Origin: Bacilli bacterium
GTDB taxonomy: Bacteria; Bacillota_I; Bacilli_A; RF39; UBA660
Reading direction: 5' to 3'
Assembly: GCA_900757295.1 (NCBI GenBank)
Contig: CAAENH010000001.1
Span: 1 to 44,778, forward strand
DNA length: 44,778 nucleotides
Shown here: piece after piece, positions 42,146 to 44,778 of the stretch
Position numbering within the stretch: position 1 is the first letter of the stretch
How the letters are laid out: the number at the start of each line of letters is the position of its first letter
Program-made: the position numbers and the translations under genes
Notes under the pieces: generated by a model
Databases searched by the model: none
What the model was told of the DNA's origin: nothing
Seen by the model: only the letters and a program-made list of their open reading frames with translations

Positions 42146-43384
42146 TTATTTGTTATTCATTAACTGTTCTTCTATACGAAGTAAACGATTATATTTAGCA
42201 ATTCTTTCACCACGGCAAAGTGAACCAGTTTTAATATAATTTATATTTAATCCCACTGCTAAATCTGCAATAAATGTATCTTCAGTTTCTCCACTTCTAT
42301 GAGAAATAACCATATTGTAATTATTTTTTCTAGCTAGCATTATAGTATCAATCATTTCAGTTATAGTGCCAATTTGGTTAGCCTTTAATAAAATTGTATT
42401 ACCAGCTTGATTATCAATTCCTTTTTGTAAATAGTGTTTGTTAGTAACAAAATAGTCATCGCCAACTAATAGTATTCTTTTTCCAAGTACTGATGTTAAT
42501 TTAGCAAAACTAGCAAAATCATCCTCATAGAAAGGATCTTCTATTGAAATAATAGGATATTTATTAACTAGAGAAACATAATAACTAATTAATTCATCAA
42601 CAGTTAAATTCTTATTATCTATTTTATAAGTATTATTTTCTTTATTATAAATTTCACTTGCAGCTACATCTAAAGCAATATAAACATCTTTTCCAGGTAT
42701 GTAACCACTAGTTATAATTGCTTTATTAATTAAATCTAAAGCTTCAATATTACTATTTAAATGAGGAGCAAAACCCCCTTCATCGCCTACTGAAACTACT
42801 TGGTTATTATTTTTTAATATTTCTTTTAAATTATGAAATATTTCTGATCCAGCTCTTAAACGCTCTTTAAAAGTTTTTACAACAGGAACTATCATAAACT
42901 CTTGAATTTCTAAACCTGAATCAGCATGTTTACCACCATTAATAATATTCATCATTGGTATAGGCATGGAAACTTTATTTGCTGCTACATATTGATATAA
43001 CTCTTTATTTTCTGTTTTTGCTGCAGCTTTTAAACAAGCTAGTGATACAGCTAACATAGCATTTGCACCTAAATTGCTTTTAAATTCTGTTCCATCTAAT
43101 TGTAATAACATAGAATCAATACCAACTTGATATAAATCTTGTCCTATTAATCTCTCTTTAATAACTGTATTGATATTATTAACAGCTTTTAAAACTCCTT
43201 TTCCTAAATATCTACTTTTATCCATATCACGAAGTTCTAAAGCCTCTCTGCTTCCTGTAGATGCACCAGATGGAACTGAAGCCGTAGCTTTAATACCATT
43301 ATCTAAAATAACATCTGCTTCTACAGTAGGATTCCCCCTAGAATCTAGTATCTCTCTTCCAATAATATTTTTTATTTTTGCCAT
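42146..43384 (-). CDS. eno: Enolase
   Basis: Converts 2-phosphoglycerate to phosphoenolpyruvate; also an RNA-degradosome partner in Firmicutes. 412 residues from the ATG at 43384 (AGGGTGATA upstream; the GTG at 43393 lies in that site). Ile-Leu-Asp-Ser-Arg-Gly-Asn-Pro-Thr, Gly-Ala-Ser-Thr-Gly, His in Gly-Gly-Lys-His-Ala, acid residues in Gly-Asp-Glu-Gly-Gly-Phe-Ala-Pro and Ser-Ile-Glu-Asp-Pro, metal Asp in Val-Gly-Asp-Asp, catalytic Lys in Leu-Leu-Lys-Ala-Asn-Gln and Ser-His-Arg-Ser-Gly-Glu are intact. About 15 residues shorter than typical, mostly at the C-terminus. Confidence 0.98.
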   Translation of the reverse strand: MAKIKNIIGREILDSRGNPTVEADVILDNGIKATASVPSGASTGSREALELRDMDKSRYLGKGVLKAVNNINTVIKERLIGQDLYQVGIDSMLLQLDGTEFKSNLGANAMLAVSLACLKAAAKTENKELYQYVAANKVSMPIPMMNIINGGKHADSGLEIQEFMIVPVVKTFKERLRAGSEIFHNLKEILKNNNQVVSVGDEGGFAPHLNSNIEALDLINKAIITSGYIPGKDVYIALDVAASEIYNKENNTYKIDNKNLTVDELISYYVSLVNKYPIISIEDPFYEDDFASFAKLTSVLGKRILLVGDDYFVTNKHYLQKGIDNQAGNTILLKANQIGTITEMIDTIMLARKNNYNMVISHRSGETEDTFIADLAVGLNINYIKTGSLCRGERIAKYNRLLRIEEQLMNNK

Positions 43385-43408
43385 TTTTATCACCCTTTTA
43401 CAATATTA

Positions 43409-43417
43409 AGTATAACA
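43409..43417 (-). promoter_or_regulatory. Extended -10 promoter of eno
   Basis: TATACT (43409-43414) with TG one base upstream on the minus strand, 24 nt before the start codon. No clear -35. Confidence 0.55.
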
Positions 43418-43433
43418 CATTTCATAGTAAAAA

Positions 43434-43535
43434 TTAGATAATTTTTTTACTAATAATTAATAAATATGATCCAACTGGATTATAGTAACATGTTTGTAAT
43501 ATTAACAAACATATTTTCTTAGTTTTATTTATCAT
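43434..43535 (-). CDS. Possible 33-residue hydrophobic peptide
   Basis: A short reading frame in the gap between eno and the HdeD-like gene: Met-Ile-Asn-Lys-Thr-Lys-Lys, a hydrophobic stretch Ile-Cys-Leu-Leu-Ile-Leu-Gln-Thr-Cys, then Tyr-Tyr-Asn-Pro-Val-Gly-Ser-Tyr, Leu-Leu-Ile-Ile-Ser and a Lys-Lys-Ile-Ile end. AAGAAGG stands only 3 nt before the ATG, closer than normal. An 8-bp hairpin (43490-43497 with 43505-43512) lies within it. The layout (basic start, hydrophobic core, cysteine) is that of an exported or membrane peptide. It may equally be chance in AT-rich DNA. Otherwise nothing is seen in 43418-43588. Confidence 0.25.
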   Translation of the reverse strand: MINKTKKICLLILQTCYYNPVGSYLLIISKKII

Positions 43536-43588
43536 AAACCTTCTTTTCTCATAGTTATATTCTATTCAAACAAAAGGTTTTAAAGTAC

Positions 43589-43623
43589 AAAAAAAAATAA
43601 TAAATCAATTGACTTATTATTTT
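43589..43623 (-). terminator. Terminator of the HdeD-like gene
   Basis: A 10-bp stem (43594-43603 with 43614-43623, partly extended inwards) is followed on the minus strand by T. The stop codon lies in the stem. Confidence 0.75.
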
Positions 43624-44177
43624 ATAAATTCTATAATTTCCTTACTTCTTTTCTTAACCAATAGCCAATGCATGCTATCCAAAATCGCATATACAACAAC
43701 AAATATACCAAGTACTTGAGTAACTATCATTGTACCTTTAAATGGATTAAATATTAATAAAATACCACTAAACAATATTAAGATACCTATAGTAATAATT
43801 ATTGGCCAAGTTTCTTCTTTATATTTCTTCAAAACTAAAGCTGTATTAACTTTTAATGCGCCATTAATAATCATCCAAATTCCTACTCCAAAAGTTATAA
43901 TTCCTGTAATAGATAATGGATTGAAAATTACTAAAATTCCCATCAATGAAGTAATTATTCCATAGATTAATTCCATATTCATATACTTAAAATCTTCTTT
44001 AGAAACAAAATAGTTTACGATAGAACTTAATCCTGAAATTAAAACAATAGCTCCTACAATATATCCTATAATAGAATTTGCCATTTTAGGTTTAACAAAT
44101 AAAAATATCCCAAATGCTAGAAATAATATTGAAGTAAACCATGAATTAAATATAATTTTATTAAACTTACTTTTCAT
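43617..44177 (-). CDS. HdeD/DUF308 family membrane protein
   Basis: 186 residues with six predicted transmembrane helices (about 12-29, 36-58, 68-85, 89-107, 123-144, 150-171). Repeated Gly-Ile-x-x-(Phe/Ile)-x-x-Pro at helix pairs (Phe-Val-Lys-Pro, Ile-Phe-Asn-Pro, Ile-Phe-Asn-Pro) is typical of HdeD/DUF308 proteins, linked to acid stress in enterobacteria but of unknown role in Firmicutes. AAGGAG ribosome binding site and own promoter. Divergent from the FemXAB gene. Confidence 0.9.
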   Translation of the reverse strand: MKSKFNKIIFNSWFTSILFLAFGIFLFVKPKMANSIIGYIVGAIVLISGLSSIVNYFVSKEDFKYMNMELIYGIITSLMGILVIFNPLSITGIITFGVGIWMIINGALKVNTALVLKKYKEETWPIIITIGILILFSGILLIFNPFKGTMIVTQVLGIFVVVYAILDSMHWLLVKKRSKEIIEFIK

Positions 44178-44197
44178 ATTTTTTTCTCCTTATTAAT

Positions 44198-44225
44198 ATT
44201 ATACTATCATTTTTATTAAATACAA
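44198..44225 (-). promoter_or_regulatory. Promoter of the HdeD-like gene
   Basis: TTGTAT (44220-44225) and TATAAT (44198-44203), 16 nt apart on the minus strand. On the plus strand TTGATT (44226-44231) abuts it and a TATAAT (44252-44257) follows, with 20-nt spacing, for the femX-like gene: back-to-back divergent promoters. Confidence 0.65.
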
Positions 44226-44281
44226 TTGATTTTTTAAAAATTTCATGTTATTATAATCTAATTTTTGAAGGAGGGATTTTT

Positions 44282-44778
44282 ATGTTAAAAGAGATTACCA
44301 TGTTCGAATTCAATGAATTTGCTCAAAAGCAATCTTTAGCTAGTATGTTTCAAACATCAAACTACGCCCTTCTTATGGCAGAAAATAATTATGATTATGA
44401 ATATATTGGATTTTATGATAATAATAATTTAATTGCTGCTAGTCTAATCTTATTAAAAAAAATAACTTTTAAAATAAGATATGGTTATGCACCTAGAGGA
44501 TTTTTAATTGATTATAATAATCAAAGTTTAGTTGAAAAATTTACTACTGAATTAATTAATTATTATCAAAGAAAAAAAGTTGCTTTCATTAAAATTGATC
44601 CATATCTAATTATAAATGAATACAATCCCAAAAATAAAAATATTATAAAAACAAATAATTATGATTATTTAAAAGATTTAAAATATAGAAAACTTAAAGA
44701 TAACTTATATTTTGAATCACAAAAACCTAGATTTGAATGCATAATTGATTTAAAAAATTATGATTTTTCTAAGTTAAC
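44282..44778 (+). CDS. FemXAB-family aminoacyltransferase, partial
   Basis: The first 165 codons; the gene runs off the window. ATG at 44282 with AAGGAGGG (44268-44275). Early Phe-Gln-Thr-Ser-Asn-Tyr-Ala, Tyr-Ile-Gly-Phe-Tyr-Asp, Tyr-Gly-Tyr-Ala-Pro-Arg-Gly and Phe-Ile-Lys-Ile-Asp-Pro-Tyr match the N-terminal GNAT-like half of FemA/FemB/MurM proteins, which use aminoacyl-tRNA to build the peptide bridge on lipid II. This implies a peptidoglycan wall, so the organism is not a wall-less mollicute. The residue added cannot be predicted. The second GNAT domain should lie beyond the window. Confidence 0.85.
   Translation, partial: MLKEITMFEFNEFAQKQSLASMFQTSNYALLMAENNYDYEYIGFYDNNNLIAASLILLKKITFKIRYGYAPRGFLIDYNNQSLVEKFTTELINYYQRKKVAFIKIDPYLIINEYNPKNKNIIKTNNYDYLKDLKYRKLKDNLYFESQKPRFECIIDLKNYDFSKL

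Noticed and set aside
1..44778. Mobile elements, prophage, CRISPR arrays, tRNA or rRNA genes
   Set aside because: No transposase, integrase, phage gene, repeat-spacer pattern or cloverleaf sequence was recognised; base composition looks even.

Overview
This window comes from a very AT-rich, low-GC Gram-positive (Bacillota) chromosome using the standard bacterial code: secY ends in TGA overlapping the adk start, so TGA is a stop. The complete S10-spc-alpha ribosomal operon, a Spo0A master regulator, WhiA/YvcK, CdaA/CdaR, a Phe T-box and a FemXAB-type transferase suggest a Bacilli-like lineage close to the wall-bearing relatives of the Mollicutes (uncultured gut-type Erysipelotrichia/RF39-like groups). 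That placement is inference. Genes are packed tightly, with many 1-26 nt overlaps, and most intergenic spaces hold a recognisable promoter or terminator.

Layout. 1-900: tmRNA (minus), then a divergent small membrane protein with a pilin-like layout. 911-4500: pheST behind a T-box leader. 4550-5476: galU. 5475-8115: an unusual unit of a 655-residue coiled-coil protein, a 73-residue acidic protein and a divergent 110-residue protein, whose promoters appear to share one palindromic -35 box. 8126-22132: a 29-gene leftward ribosomal operon (rpsJ to rplQ, including secY, adk, map, infA, rpoA) with a strong promoter and a structured leader. It lacks rpmD (L30). 22168-22727: two small unknown genes. 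22765-31030: lower glycolysis (gpmI, tpiA, pgk, gapA) interleaved with spo0A, a secreted tandem-repeat protein and a TGS-uridine-kinase fusion. 31177-33655: clpP, whiA, yvcK. 33704-38754: envelope functions (lipoprotein, DUF378 protein, CdaR-CdaA c-di-AMP synthesis, DUF3048/YerB protein). 38798-43384: smpB, rnr, a membrane protein, secG and eno. 43434-44778: a possible 33-residue peptide, an HdeD/DUF308 membrane protein and the start of a FemXAB-family gene.

Themes. Four parts of the ribosome-rescue pathway (ssrA, smpB, rnr, clpP) lie in the window, and enolase plus four further glycolytic enzymes are present. At least twelve operon-ending genes have their stop codon inside or touching the terminator hairpin, the arrangement expected where RNA polymerase outruns the ribosome. 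Several monocistronic or operon-leading genes use a GGTGATA-type ribosome binding site instead of the GGAGG of the ribosomal genes.

There is no CRISPR array, insertion sequence, prophage or tRNA gene that I can recognise. The least explained parts are the coiled-coil unit at 5475-8115, the secreted repeat protein at 27229-28275, the variant triosephosphate isomerase, the rpsJ leader and the peptide at 43434-43535.
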